Part shown: positions 1 through 8,520 of the stretch, in pieces
How the letters are laid out: every line of letters starts with the position of its first letter
Numbering within the stretch: the stretch's first letter is position 1
The notes under the pieces: generated by a model
The model's database searches: none
What the model was told of the DNA's origin: nothing
Seen by the model: the letters and a program-made list of their open reading frames with translations, nothing else
From: Syntrophales bacterium
Lineage (GTDB): Bacteria > Desulfobacterota > Syntrophia > Syntrophales > UBA8958
Length of the DNA stretch: 14,771 nt
Assembly (NCBI GenBank): GCA_023231165.1
Contig: JALNVY010000035.1
Span: 1 to 14,771, forward strand
Direction of reading: 5' to 3'
Made by a program: the position numbers and the translations under genes

Positions 1-732
1 GATGTCAACTTATTGCAGGTGGATCTTCAGCAACCCCGGAAGTATCTGGATCCGGTGGCCCTTAATGAACTGGCCGCCTCCATTCAGAAACACGGCGTCC
101 TGCAACCGATCCTGTTTCGCCAGGAAGAATTGACCCTCTTTGTCGTCGCCGGCGAGCGCCGCCTCGCGGCGTCGAAACAGGCCGGCCTCACCACGATCCC
201 CGGCCTTTATGTCGAGGGAAAACACCGGGAAATTTCCCTGGTCGAAAACATCCTCCGGGAAAACCTGACCCCCGTGGAGGAGGCGGAGGGCATGAAGCTG
301 CTCATGGCCGAGGCGGGCTACAACCAGTACCAACTCGCCGACATGCTCGGCAAGACCCAGTCCTCCGTCTCCAAGATCCTGACGATTAACGACCTTCCCG
401 AGGACATCCTGAGCCAGGTGCGTTCGAACCCGAACATCCCCAAAACGATGCTTATGGACGCCGCCGGCGCCAAGACGGAAAAGGGCATGCGCAGCGTCTT
501 CGAGCGCTACATGGCGCAGGAGGCCAAAAAAAGCGCCGCCCCGACCCCGGCCAAACCCAGAGTTCCCAAGGAAACAGCCATTATCAACCAGGCGGTCGCC
601 TTCAATGACAAGCTTGCAAATCTGCCACTTGAAAGCTGGAAAGAGGAAAACCGGCAGGAACTGGCGGTGGCGCTCGGGAACATCCGGCAGACGGCAACAA
701 GTCTCCTCCAGACCCTCGGCATTGCGCAATAA
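1..732 (+). CDS. ParB/RepB/Spo0J-family protein, 5' end outside the window
   Basis: The frame is open from base 1, so the start codon lies upstream; 243 residues are visible before the TAA. The N-terminal part is a ParB nuclease/CTPase-like domain: a QPRKYLDP stretch near visible residue 11, LNELAASIQKHGVLQPI at about 21-37, the arginine-patch motif GERR at 51-54, and VENILRENLTPVEEAEG at about 81-97, which is the ParB 'ENxxRExL-P-EEA' box. A helix-turn-helix follows at about 107-127 (QLADMLGKTQSSVSKIL). Family members bind parS-like sites and load onto DNA in chromosome or plasmid partition; some shorter relatives are regulators. No parA or parS is visible, so chromosomal partition versus plasmid or accessory use is undecided. 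The leucine-rich C-terminal tail fits a dimerisation region. An internal TTG at 13 could be taken as a start, but ParB homology continues upstream of it. It precedes the cas genes but a probable terminator separates it from them. Confidence 0.85.
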   Translation, partial: DVNLLQVDLQQPRKYLDPVALNELAASIQKHGVLQPILFRQEELTLFVVAGERRLAASKQAGLTTIPGLYVEGKHREISLVENILRENLTPVEEAEGMKLLMAEAGYNQYQLADMLGKTQSSVSKILTINDLPEDILSQVRSNPNIPKTMLMDAAGAKTEKGMRSVFERYMAQEAKKSAAPTPAKPRVPKETAIINQAVAFNDKLANLPLESWKEENRQELAVALGNIRQTATSLLQTLGIAQ

Positions 733-780
733 AAGGATAAATGGGGACTGTTCTATTCTTCCCGGCGGGATGACTAAAGA

Positions 781-811
781 GGTGCGGAAAATATTCCGGA
801 ACCACTTTTTT
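781..811 (+). terminator. Probable rho-independent terminator after the parB-like gene
   Basis: An imperfect hairpin is followed by a run of six T. GGT (781-783) pairs with ACC (801-803) and CGGAA (785-789) pairs with TTCCG (794-798), with a small internal bulge and an AATA loop. The T run is at 806-811. It sits 49 bp after the parB-like stop and would separate that gene from the cas-linked operon. The stem is short and bulged, so strength is uncertain. Confidence 0.4.
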
Positions 812-880
812 CGGGGGGCATCAAAACAACATTTTTTCGAACTTTCGTCAATTTATCAATATAAACATGTATTTAACTTT

Positions 881-895
881 GATGAATTATTCATC
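881..895 (+). promoter_or_regulatory. Perfect palindrome GATGAAT-T-ATTCATC upstream of the WYL gene; candidate operator
   Basis: Seven-base arms GATGAAT and ATTCATC flank a single T, 24 bp before the ATG of the WYL regulator. The surrounding 831-900 stretch is markedly AT-rich and holds a possible -10 element TATAAA at 860-865, without a convincing -35. If that -10 is right, the palindrome falls about 10-24 bases into the transcript, a common place for a repressor site. WYL regulators such as BrxR and CapW are known to bind inverted repeats in their own promoters, so autoregulation is a reasonable inference. The rest of the 733-919 gap shows only the terminator and two G-rich runs (812-817 and 903-909). 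Confidence 0.4.
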
Positions 896-919
896 TTTCT
901 TCGGGGGGGCAAAAAATTC

Positions 920-1918
920 ATGTCTGCAAAGGTCATCTACGAGCGTTTTCTGTGGTTTCATACCCAGGTAAAGCAGGGGAATTTTCCCAGTACGACATCC
1001 TTGGCGGCACACTTTGAAATCTCACCCAAGACCGCCCAGCGGGACATCGAGTTCATGCGCAACCGCCTCTACGCGCCCCTGCAATACGATCCGTCCCACC
1101 GGGGCTACCGCTACGAAGACGACTCCTATCAACTTCCCGGTCTCTGGCTGAAAGAAAGCGAGGTGGTGTCCCTCCTCGTGTCGGCCCGCCTCGCCGCCAC
1201 CATTCCCGACGGTGCCCTGAAGTCCTCGCTCCAGAAGTTTCTGAATCAGATCTTTAGCCTCCACACCCTCTCTACAACCCTTTCCCTGGAGCAATTGCAC
1301 CGGAAGGTTTCCGTCAAAAACATCGAATATTACCGCACGGATGAGAAGGTCTATCATCAGATCCTCGACGCCCTCCTCCACAACCGCCCGTTACGGATCG
1401 AATATTACTCCCCCCATACCGGCGCGCAAACCCGGCGCGATATTCTGCCCCTCCATCTCCTGGCCTATATGGGGACGTGGCATCTGATCGCCCATTGCCA
1501 GATGCGCAACGAACTGCGGGACTTCGCCCTATCGCGCATTCGCGGTATTGAACCGTCGTCCTGCGCCATATCCGTTGCCGATGACCGTCGCTCCCTCACG
1601 GAATATCTCCGGGAACATTTCGGCATCCTGCGCGGTGCAGCCATTAACGAGGTGACCATCCGCTTCGCCCCAGCCATTGCCCCCTGGATACAAGAGCAGG
1701 TGTGGCATCCCCGCCAGCAAATCGCCTGCGAAACCGACGGCGCAGTCATCCTGAGCTTCCCCGCGTCCGACCTGCGGGAAGTAAAACGGGAGGTCCTCAG
1801 GTACGGCGCCCAGGCGGAAGTGATCGCCCCCCCGGCCCTCAGAAACGAAATCGCCGCCGAAATAAAAAAAATGCAAAATATTTATCTGGTAGGACACTCT
1901 ATGGGAGACCAGGTGTGA
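920..1918 (+). CDS. WYL-domain transcriptional regulator with N-terminal HTH
   Basis: 332 residues. An N-terminal winged helix-turn-helix lies at about 25-49 (LAAHFEISPKTAQRDIEFMR). The WYL domain follows at about 158-211; its signature reads GTWHLIAH at 185-192, so the usual W-Y-L is W-H-L here. A WCX-type C-terminal region (about 246-312) contains VWHPRQQ. WYL domains sense nucleic acids or nucleotides, and proteins of this build control defence loci, for example BrxR in BREX and CapW in CBASS. I chose the ATG at 920 because the HTH follows at once and the upstream in-frame extension runs through the terminator and AT-rich promoter region. The stop overlaps the next gene by GTGA (1915-1918), so it is probably the first gene of an operon running into cas3. 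High GC, unlike cas3. Target and ligand are unknown; regulation of this locus is inferred. Confidence 0.88.
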   Translation: MSAKVIYERFLWFHTQVKQGNFPSTTSLAAHFEISPKTAQRDIEFMRNRLYAPLQYDPSHRGYRYEDDSYQLPGLWLKESEVVSLLVSARLAATIPDGALKSSLQKFLNQIFSLHTLSTTLSLEQLHRKVSVKNIEYYRTDEKVYHQILDALLHNRPLRIEYYSPHTGAQTRRDILPLHLLAYMGTWHLIAHCQMRNELRDFALSRIRGIEPSSCAISVADDRRSLTEYLREHFGILRGAAINEVTIRFAPAIAPWIQEQVWHPRQQIACETDGAVILSFPASDLREVKREVLRYGAQAEVIAPPALRNEIAAEIKKMQNIYLVGHSMGDQV

Positions 1919-2445
1919 TAAAGTTACATCCACGCCATCGCTTCGTCGTCATCGATGTCGAAACAACGGGCCTGTCGCCGCGATACGGCGACCGGGTAAT
2001 TGAAATTGGCGCCTTAGCCATAGAAAACGGTACCGTCATGGAAGAATACAGCACCCTGATCGACACGAAGCGTGCAATCAACCGGAATGCCCGGCAGGTG
2101 CACGGCATTACCCGGGAAATGCTAATAGGAAAACCGAAGCCCGAAGAAATAATGCCTGAATTTGAAAAATTCATCCGAAACAGCATTCTTATCGCCCACA
2201 ACGCCAGATTCGACATGGGATTTATCCGCCACGAGTTTCACCGGCAAAAGCTCCCTTTCAATTACCAATACATCTGCACCCTGGAAATGAGCCAAGAGCG
2301 CCTCCCCCACCTGCCGAACCACAAGCTGGACACCGTCTACCGACACCTGATGGGAGCTACCGGGGACATTCTAAAACAACAACACCGCGCCCTTGCCGAC
2401 TCCCGCATGGTCGCCGCCGTCTGGCTAGCGATGGAGGGAAAGTGA
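1915..2445 (+). CDS. Stand-alone DEDDh 3'-5' exonuclease (DnaQ/epsilon-like)
   Basis: 176 residues, essentially one RNase-T/DnaQ exonuclease domain. All five DEDDh catalytic residues can be placed: D14 and E16 in VVIDVETTGL (Exo I), D100 in HNARFDMGF (Exo II), and H157 with D162 in HRALADSRM (Exo III). Such enzymes remove nucleotides from 3' ends of DNA or RNA using two metal ions. The start is GTG at 1915 with GGAG at 1904-1907; longer in-frame extensions overlap the WYL gene. The start overlaps the WYL stop by 4 nt and its own stop overlaps the cas3 start by 4 nt (GTGA both times), indicating translational coupling. DnaQ-type nucleases trim prespacers for Cas1-Cas2, and in some type I-E systems DnaQ is fused to Cas2; here Cas2 is unfused. 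A role in spacer acquisition or target degradation is therefore an inference. A housekeeping proofreading subunit is less likely in this context. Confidence 0.9.
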   Translation: MIKLHPRHRFVVIDVETTGLSPRYGDRVIEIGALAIENGTVMEEYSTLIDTKRAINRNARQVHGITREMLIGKPKPEEIMPEFEKFIRNSILIAHNARFDMGFIRHEFHRQKLPFNYQYICTLEMSQERLPHLPNHKLDTVYRHLMGATGDILKQQHRALADSRMVAAVWLAMEGK

Positions 2446-5216
2446 ACGCACTGCCGACATATTTCAAATACTGGGGAAAAGCTGAGAAGGAAGGCAACAA
2501 CTACCATCTATTGGTCTACCATTGCCTGGATGTGGCAGCCATTGGATATGAGACGATAACGGGAAACGCTTATTTTCGTGATAAGCTTTTAAAACTTACA
2601 GGGCTTGATGAAGAAACCTGTCTTTCTTGGATGATTTCTTTCCTGTCCCTCCATGACGTTGGCAAATTTACGGAAAGCTTTCAAGGTTTGCGTCAGGATT
2701 TACTTCAACAGCTTCAAGACAAAGAATCCCAATGCCACTACATCCGACATGATCGACTGGGTTATCTTCTTTGGGAACAGAAACTTTGCAACAGAGAGAG
2801 CATGCAATCCTGGTTTGGCCTTCAGGTGAATGAAACAAATTATGGCAAGTGGAACAGAGCGTTGCTCTGGTTCGCCAGGCCTATGATCGGACATCATGGC
2901 GAGCCGCCCAGGAAGGAAGGCCCCAACGGCATTCAATTACGACTTGAAAATTATTGTTGTGACCAAGATGTGAAGGCAGCCAATAGTTTCATGGATGACG
3001 TTGTCAATATGCTGCGGGAAGATATGCCGTCACTGAAACCGCCTGACTATTCTAAACAACTTAAGGCGCAATGGGCGATGGCCTCTTGGTTTCTGGCAGG
3101 CTTTACCGTGCTTTGCGATTGGATTGGTTCGAACAACCAGTGGTTCCCATATTGTGATGTGCGGAAACCTCTCGGCGAGTACTGGAAAACACAAGCCATT
3201 CCTCAAGCTAAACGAGCTATCAAGGAATCAGGCATCAGCATGAATTTGCAGTCTCTGAACGAAATCAGCTTCAGCAAGTTATTCCAGAATCTGCCCAAAC
3301 CTACGCCCTTGCAAGCATTCGTTGCCGAATGCGCCGTCGATACGTTGCCACAGCTCTTTATCCTCGAGGATGTAACAGGTTCCGGAAAAACCGAGGCCGC
3401 TTTATTTCTTTCCCGGCGACTCATGGCGAAGGGAGCGGGTAATGGAATCTTTATCGCCCTTCCGACTATGGCCACATCCAATGCCATGTACGCAAGGCTG
3501 GAGACAGTCTATCGACGTTTGTTTCAGAGCGATTTCAACCCGTCCCTTGTTTTGGCTCATGGAGCGCGACACTTATCAACCACTTTTATGCAGTCGATCA
3601 CAGTTCCAGAACGGCAATACCACCGAGAAACATATGGAACAGAGGATGAAACGGCTACAGCCCAGTGCAGCGCCTGGCTGGCGGATAACCGTAAAAAGGC
3701 GTTGCTGGCCGACGTGGGCATTGGGACGCTCGACCAGGCGTTATTAGCGATTTTGCCATCCCGGTTTCAATCCCTCAGGCTTTTGGGGTTATGCGGGAAT
3801 ATTCTCATTGTGGACGAGGTTCATGCCTATGATCCCTACATGAACCGGTTGCTGCAAACTCTTCTGACCTTTCATGCTCGTTTCGGCGGGAGCGCCATTC
3901 TCCTGTCGGCGACACTGCCCCATCATGTCCGTCAACAAATGATCACAAGTTTTGCCAAAGGTTTAGAGATAGAACAAACGCCGCATGTCTCTTCGACCAG
4001 CTATCCTCTCGCCACGACGGTAACCCGGACCGGCACCGTTATCGAAACGCCCATTGAGGCGACTTGCCATAGGCAGACCAACATAAAAGTCCGGATTGTT
4101 TCCGAGCAAGGTGAGATTGAACGATTGATTTTAAAGGCTGCCCAGGAAGGGAAATGCGTTTGCTGGATACGAAACACCGTGCATGATGTTCTCCAGGGTT
4201 ACAACAGCCTTAAAGATCGTGTCGCAACGGAAAACTTGATCCTCTTTCATGCCCGCTTCGCCATGGGTGATCGTTTGGATATAGAAAAGTATGTATGCTC
4301 AACCTTCGGCAAGGAAAGCGGTGAAACCGACCGAAGCGGAAAGATCCTGGTAGCCACTCAAGTCGTGGAGCAATCTCTTGATCTTGATTTTGATCTGCTC
4401 ATTTCCGATCTTGCGCCCATGGACTTGCTTATCCAAAGATCTGGCCGGTTACACCGGCATCTCCGCGATGCGCGGGGTAATCCGTTGCTGAACGACATGG
4501 GGAAAGATATACGGGAACTACCATGTTTCGTCATCCATTCCCCTACCCCGTCTGACGAAGCGGACGGTGATTGGTTCAAGAAGGCTTTCCCGAAAGCCTC
4601 CTATGTCTATCCCAGTCATGGTTGCCTCTGGCTAACCGCCAGACTCTTGCAGGATAAAGGGATATTGCGGATACCCGATGACGCCCGCGAACTGATCGAG
4701 GCTGCATTTACAGAAGAAGCGGATAAAAGGATACCGCCCAGCCTGCGACAGCGTGATTTTGAGGCGGAAGGCGAAATGATGCGAGATACCTCCCTCGCTC
4801 ATATCAATATACTCAAGATTGAAGAGGGATACGCTGCAACGGCAAACCAGTGGCGGGAAGACATGCGGACTCCTACAAGACTCGGAGATACGGAAACAAC
4901 CGTGCGTTTGGCCCGTTGGGACGGTAAGAGGCTTACGCCGTGGTATGATGCCGCGGCGTTTCCCTGGGACATGAGCCAGGTGAACATCCGCGCAGCCAAA
5001 GTCTCCTCCGAAGTTGTTCAGAAAGATCCGAACCTGGCAAAGGCCATCGAAAATTTAAAAGCCGGATTACCGGATAAGGGGAAATGGAGCCTGCTGGTTG
5101 CGGTCTCACCCATAGGAGATGGAACGTGGCGGGGTGAGGCGCAAGACAGAAACGGTAGATCTATAATTTTGACCTACAGCCCTGAAACCGGCCTTCAGGT
5201 TTCGCGAAAGGAGTGA
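2442..5216 (+). CDS. cas3: Type I CRISPR-associated nuclease-helicase Cas3
   Basis: 924 residues. The N-terminal HD nuclease shows H27 (YHCLD), the HD pair at 71-72 (SLHDVGK) and HHGEPP at 151-156; DWIGSN near 226 is typical of Cas3. The SF2 helicase core has Walker A VTGSGKTEA at 311-319, DEVH at 458-461, SAT at 489-491, VATQVVEQSLD at about 637-647 and motif VI QRSGRLHRH at 665-673. The remaining ~250 residues form the Cas3 C-terminal region. Cas3 is recruited by target-bound Cascade, nicks the displaced strand and degrades DNA 3' to 5' with ATP. Length is near that of E. coli Cas3 (888 aa). Start GTG at 2442, overlapping the exonuclease stop, with GGAGGG at 2433-2438. cas8e follows after 6 bp. 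Lower GC than the two genes upstream. All key residues are intact. Confidence 0.98.
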   Translation: MNALPTYFKYWGKAEKEGNNYHLLVYHCLDVAAIGYETITGNAYFRDKLLKLTGLDEETCLSWMISFLSLHDVGKFTESFQGLRQDLLQQLQDKESQCHYIRHDRLGYLLWEQKLCNRESMQSWFGLQVNETNYGKWNRALLWFARPMIGHHGEPPRKEGPNGIQLRLENYCCDQDVKAANSFMDDVVNMLREDMPSLKPPDYSKQLKAQWAMASWFLAGFTVLCDWIGSNNQWFPYCDVRKPLGEYWKTQAIPQAKRAIKESGISMNLQSLNEISFSKLFQNLPKPTPLQAFVAECAVDTLPQLFILEDVTGSGKTEAALFLSRRLMAKGAGNGIFIALPTMATSNAMYARLETVYRRLFQSDFNPSLVLAHGARHLSTTFMQSITVPERQYHRETYGTEDETATAQCSAWLADNRKKALLADVGIGTLDQALLAILPSRFQSLRLLGLCGNILIVDEVHAYDPYMNRLLQTLLTFHARFGGSAILLSATLPHHVRQQMITSFAKGLEIEQTPHVSSTSYPLATTVTRTGTVIETPIEATCHRQTNIKVRIVSEQGEIERLILKAAQEGKCVCWIRNTVHDVLQGYNSLKDRVATENLILFHARFAMGDRLDIEKYVCSTFGKESGETDRSGKILVATQVVEQSLDLDFDLLISDLAPMDLLIQRSGRLHRHLRDARGNPLLNDMGKDIRELPCFVIHSPTPSDEADGDWFKKAFPKASYVYPSHGCLWLTARLLQDKGILRIPDDARELIEAAFTEEADKRIPPSLRQRDFEAEGEMMRDTSLAHINILKIEEGYAATANQWREDMRTPTRLGDTETTVRLARWDGKRLTPWYDAAAFPWDMSQVNIRAAKVSSEVVQKDPNLAKAIENLKAGLPDKGKWSLLVAVSPIGDGTWRGEAQDRNGRSIILTYSPETGLQVSRKE

Positions 5217-5222
5217 AAAGGA

Positions 5223-6869
5223 ATGCAATTTAATCTCATTGATGAAAGGTGGATACCGGTCCGTCGCCGTGACGGCAGTTCGGATAAGATTGCGCCGCAT
5301 GAAGTAACAAAAGGCTTCGACGATAATCCGATCGTGTCTCTTGATGCGCCCAGGCCGGATTTCAACGGTGCGCTCATCCAGTTTCTCATTGGTCTGGTTC
5401 AGACAACGGCGGCTCCTGATGACGAAGATGATTGGGAGGAATTGCTTATCGCGCCTCCCTCGCCGGAATCTTTGCTTGAACGGTTCATGACCGTTCGCGA
5501 CGCCTTTAATCTTGGAGGCGACGGGCCAAGGTTCATGCAGGATTTTGAAGAAATATCTACTAAGGATAGCTCTATTGAAGGCTTGCTGATTGAATCACCC
5601 GGCGCCCATACAACAGAACTAAACATTGATCACTTTATAAAACGTAACACCGTTTCGAGGATGTGCCACTGTTGTTGCGCTACGGCACTCTTTGGTTTTC
5701 AAACAAATTCACCTGCCGGGGGACCGGGCTATATGACTTCACTGCGAGGCGGTGGACCTCTTTCAACGCTTGTCCTGGGCGACAGTAGCTATGATTCTCT
5801 TTGGCAGTTTTTGTTTCTGAATGTTCTTGAAAAGAGAAAATTTGAAAATATGTGTGGCAATCCCACGCTTACCGAAAAGAAACATATGTTTCCATGGATG
5901 GGTGAAACAAGGACAGGCAGGCGCAAAAAAGGCCATCAATTTACGGGTGGTTACACAACGCCAGAGGAAGTTCACCCAGCAACCATGTACTGGGCGATGC
6001 CTCGCAGGATCAGGCTGAATCTCGACAATCGGACATCAAGTATTTGTGACATATGCGGCGCTCTTTCTGACAGGATTATCGATTCATATAAAGAAATTCC
6101 CGGTGGCGCCAGCTATGGGGGTGCATGGCTGCATCCGTTGACGCCATATTACGAGAAAACAACTAAGGGGGAAACAAACATCCTGCCCGTCCATGCACAA
6201 CCGGGCGGGATTAGCTACCGCCATTGGCTTGGCCTGGTTTTACATGATTCAAGGGATAACAAAACACCGGCACGCGTTGTTCACGAGTTCATCAACAACC
6301 GTCAAAGAAATGATTGTCAATTCCGCCTGTGGGCTTTCGGCTATGACATGGACAAGATGAAGGCCCGTTGCTGGTACGAATCAACCATGCCACTTCTCAA
6401 TATAGATCATGTAATTCGTCAAACCTTTGAGAACTGTGTGGCAGGAATGGTCAGGGCAGCATCCGAGATTGCCATGAATACAAGGAGTGCTGTGAAAAAA
6501 GCTTGGTTTAAGAGGCCAGGAGATGTCAGAGGGGACGTCAGTTTTGTGGATAATACCTTCTGGCAGGCAACGGAGTCAGTCTTCTACGATATACTTCATG
6601 ACTTAAAAAGTGATCTTGGAGCTGGCGGCTTGGGAATTAAAGCTGGCATGGTATGGCACAAAGAACTTTGTAATCAAGCGTTGAAACTATTTGATTTGCA
6701 CGCATGGAATGGACCCGTTGAAGATGAAGATCCTAAACGGATAGTCGATGCACGCAAGAAGTTACAGCAGTACAACTACGGCAATAAAATCAAGGAACTC
6801 TTAGGGTTGCCGTTTGACAAGAAGTCTACGGATGAAAAGAAACCAATCGCTCGACAGAAAAAATCTTGA
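5223..6869 (+). CDS. cas8e: Cascade large subunit Cas8e (Cse1/CasA)
   Basis: 548 residues. The N-terminus FNLIDERWIPV is the Cse1 signature, and WAMPRRIRL near 257-265 is also typical. Two cysteine groups, C148/C150-C152 and C275/C278, could bind zinc as in characterised Cse1 proteins. A Gly-rich segment near 165-178 (PAGGPGYMTSLRGGG) matches a conserved Cse1 region. Cas8e recognises the PAM, opens target DNA and recruits Cas3. The C-terminal ~150 residues fit the helical bundle; the last ~20 residues are Lys-rich and probably disordered. Start ATG at 5223 has AAAGGAG at 5207-5213, overlapping the end of cas3. The gene is 28 bp before cse2. Somewhat longer than E. coli CasA (502 aa). Confidence 0.96.
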   Translation: MQFNLIDERWIPVRRRDGSSDKIAPHEVTKGFDDNPIVSLDAPRPDFNGALIQFLIGLVQTTAAPDDEDDWEELLIAPPSPESLLERFMTVRDAFNLGGDGPRFMQDFEEISTKDSSIEGLLIESPGAHTTELNIDHFIKRNTVSRMCHCCCATALFGFQTNSPAGGPGYMTSLRGGGPLSTLVLGDSSYDSLWQFLFLNVLEKRKFENMCGNPTLTEKKHMFPWMGETRTGRRKKGHQFTGGYTTPEEVHPATMYWAMPRRIRLNLDNRTSSICDICGALSDRIIDSYKEIPGGASYGGAWLHPLTPYYEKTTKGETNILPVHAQPGGISYRHWLGLVLHDSRDNKTPARVVHEFINNRQRNDCQFRLWAFGYDMDKMKARCWYESTMPLLNIDHVIRQTFENCVAGMVRAASEIAMNTRSAVKKAWFKRPGDVRGDVSFVDNTFWQATESVFYDILHDLKSDLGAGGLGIKAGMVWHKELCNQALKLFDLHAWNGPVEDEDPKRIVDARKKLQQYNYGNKIKELLGLPFDKKSTDEKKPIARQKKS

Positions 6870-6897
6870 ACGCTGATGTTCAAAGAAAGGAGATTGC

Positions 6898-7398
6898 ATG
6901 AATTTACTCAGATTTGACAGGGAGTCCCTGGAAACCGAAGCCCTTAAAGCATGGTTGCGATGGTTGGATGAAAACCGGGGAGAGCGAGCCATTCTGCGCC
7001 GGTGTGGAACGCTGACAGACGTGGTGTTTTCCCCGGCCTATCATCGACTGCGGTCAGCAGTTAGCCGCTTCGGTTTCGTTGACGATGATGGCCTCGCATT
7101 GGTGGCTGGTCTGGCAGCGAGGATTAAGGAGAATATCGGCAGCGGAAGAATTGCCGAACAGATGGCAACTGCAAAATCAGGCGGCGACACCAAGGCCAGG
7201 GTCAGTGGTCTGCGCTTTCGCAGACTTCTGAAAGTGAAGGAACGAGATGATCTCTTCAGCACCATGACCCGCGTTATTGCCCTCCTTGGTGGAAGTGTCA
7301 ATATGCAGAGTCTGGCGCAAGGCGTTTATTTCTGGAACGATAAAACCCGTAAGCAGTGGGCCTTCGACTACTATTCAAAAGCGCCGGGCGAGGTATGA
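6898..7398 (+). CDS. cse2: Cascade small subunit Cse2 (Cas11e/CasB)
   Basis: 166 residues, close to E. coli Cse2 (160 aa). The N-terminal pattern ALKAWLRWLDENRGERAILR followed by an R-rich stretch is the family hallmark; the protein is basic and predicted mostly helical. Two copies sit along the belly of Cascade and hold the displaced DNA strand. Start ATG at 6898 has AAAGGAG at 6886-6892, five bases upstream. It sits between cas8e and cas7e in the normal I-E order, which supports the call since Cse2 sequences are weakly conserved. A 54-bp gap follows before cas7e, with no separate gene in it. Confidence 0.95.
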   Translation: MNLLRFDRESLETEALKAWLRWLDENRGERAILRRCGTLTDVVFSPAYHRLRSAVSRFGFVDDDGLALVAGLAARIKENIGSGRIAEQMATAKSGGDTKARVSGLRFRRLLKVKERDDLFSTMTRVIALLGGSVNMQSLAQGVYFWNDKTRKQWAFDYYSKAPGEV

Positions 7399-7452
7399 CC
7401 GTGCGTGTGGACGTTATCAATTCAAAAACTTCATGAAAGGAGAATCGAAAAC

Positions 7453-8517
7453 ATGAGTACTTTTATTCAACTACACCTGCTGACGTCATATCCCCCTTCC
7501 AATTTGAACCGTGATGATCTGGGCCGTCCCAAGACTGCCGTGATGGGAGGTAAAACCCGTCTTCGGGTATCATCCCAAAGTCTCAAGCGGGCATGGCGGA
7601 CATCGGACCTTTTCGAATCTGCACTTGGAGGGCATATTGGCAAACGCACAAAGAAAATGGGAATAGAAATCTACAAAAAGCTCTGTGAGAAAGGAGTCAC
7701 AGAAAACAAGGCTAAGGAATTTGCCAAGAAAATTGTTGAATTTTTTGGTGCAACAGAGAGTGCGGATAAAGACAAGCCACTTAAAGATCTCGAATCATCG
7801 CAACTTGTTCATTATAACCAATCCGAGATTAACGCACTTCATGTACTAGCAGATAAAATTGCCAGAGAAGATAAACTCGACATGGAAGAATTAAAAAAAC
7901 TTGTTACTAAGCGGTATGATGTTGATATCGCTATGTTCGGGAGAATGCTTACAGGTAAAGAGGTGGTAAAGGTGACTGGCGATCCTGAGGCGGCCGTACA
8001 GGTGGCCCATGCCATTACCGTGCATGAGGTGGCTGTAGAGGATGATTACTTTACCGCTGTCGATGATCTGAACATGGGTGAGGAGGATATGGGGGCCGCT
8101 CATATCGGAGAGACGGAGTTTGGCGCTGGTGTTTTCTATCTCTACCTCTGCATCAATCGAAACCTGCTGATTGAAAACCTGGGAGGCGACAAAGAGCTTG
8201 CCGACAAGGCACTTGCAGCTCTGGTTGGGGCAGCAGCCAAAGTAGCGCCAACCGGTAAACAGAACAGCTTTGCCTCTCGTGCCCGCACCTCTTACATGCT
8301 GGCAGAGAAGGGCAACGATCAGCCCCGCTCTCTCGCAGTTGCTTTCCTGAAACCTGTGAAAGGGGAAGACATGCTTGAAATTGCGGTCAAAGAACTAGAA
8401 AAACGCCGCGATAATTTCGACAAGGTCTACGGCCCTTGTGCAGAAGGCTTCAGGACCATCAATGCCGAAACCGGCGATGGAAAACTGACCGATATTATAA
8501 AATATGTGACGGAGTGA
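7453..8517 (+). CDS. cas7e: Cascade backbone protein Cas7e (Cse4/CasC)
   Basis: 354 residues (E. coli 363). The N-terminus HLLTSYPPSNLNRDDLG...PKTA...GGKTRLRVSSQSLKRAWR is nearly identical in pattern to E. coli CasC (RAMP fold). Six copies polymerise along the crRNA spacer and flip out every sixth base. GAAAKVAPTGKQNSFASR at about 261-278 matches the conserved RNA-contact region. I chose the ATG at 7453 rather than the in-frame GTG 16 codons earlier, because homology begins at MSTFIQ and AAAGGAG lies at 7436-7442. The GAGTGAGCC junction places cas5e three bases after the stop. Local GC dips near 7660-7950, in the variable thumb region. Confidence 0.97.
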   Translation: MSTFIQLHLLTSYPPSNLNRDDLGRPKTAVMGGKTRLRVSSQSLKRAWRTSDLFESALGGHIGKRTKKMGIEIYKKLCEKGVTENKAKEFAKKIVEFFGATESADKDKPLKDLESSQLVHYNQSEINALHVLADKIAREDKLDMEELKKLVTKRYDVDIAMFGRMLTGKEVVKVTGDPEAAVQVAHAITVHEVAVEDDYFTAVDDLNMGEEDMGAAHIGETEFGAGVFYLYLCINRNLLIENLGGDKELADKALAALVGAAAKVAPTGKQNSFASRARTSYMLAEKGNDQPRSLAVAFLKPVKGEDMLEIAVKELEKRRDNFDKVYGPCAEGFRTINAETGDGKLTDIIKYVTE

Positions 8518-8520
8518 GCC

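Noticed and set aside
10..729. Minus-strand open frame of 239 codons opposite the parB-like gene
   Set aside because: It is a shadow of a high-GC gene; the + strand frame carries clear ParB motifs.
759..773. TTCCCGGCGGGATGA, resembling a shortened CRISPR repeat (TTCCC...GGGATGA), as a possible crRNA-like regulatory unit
   Set aside because: The stem-loop is seven bases shorter than in the repeat, the handle after ATGA does not match, and no second repeat or spacer follows. A chance GC-rich hairpin is simpler.
605..919. N-terminal extension of the WYL open frame back to 605
   Set aside because: It overlaps the end of the parB-like gene and crosses the terminator and AT-rich promoter region; the HTH domain begins just after the ATG at 920.
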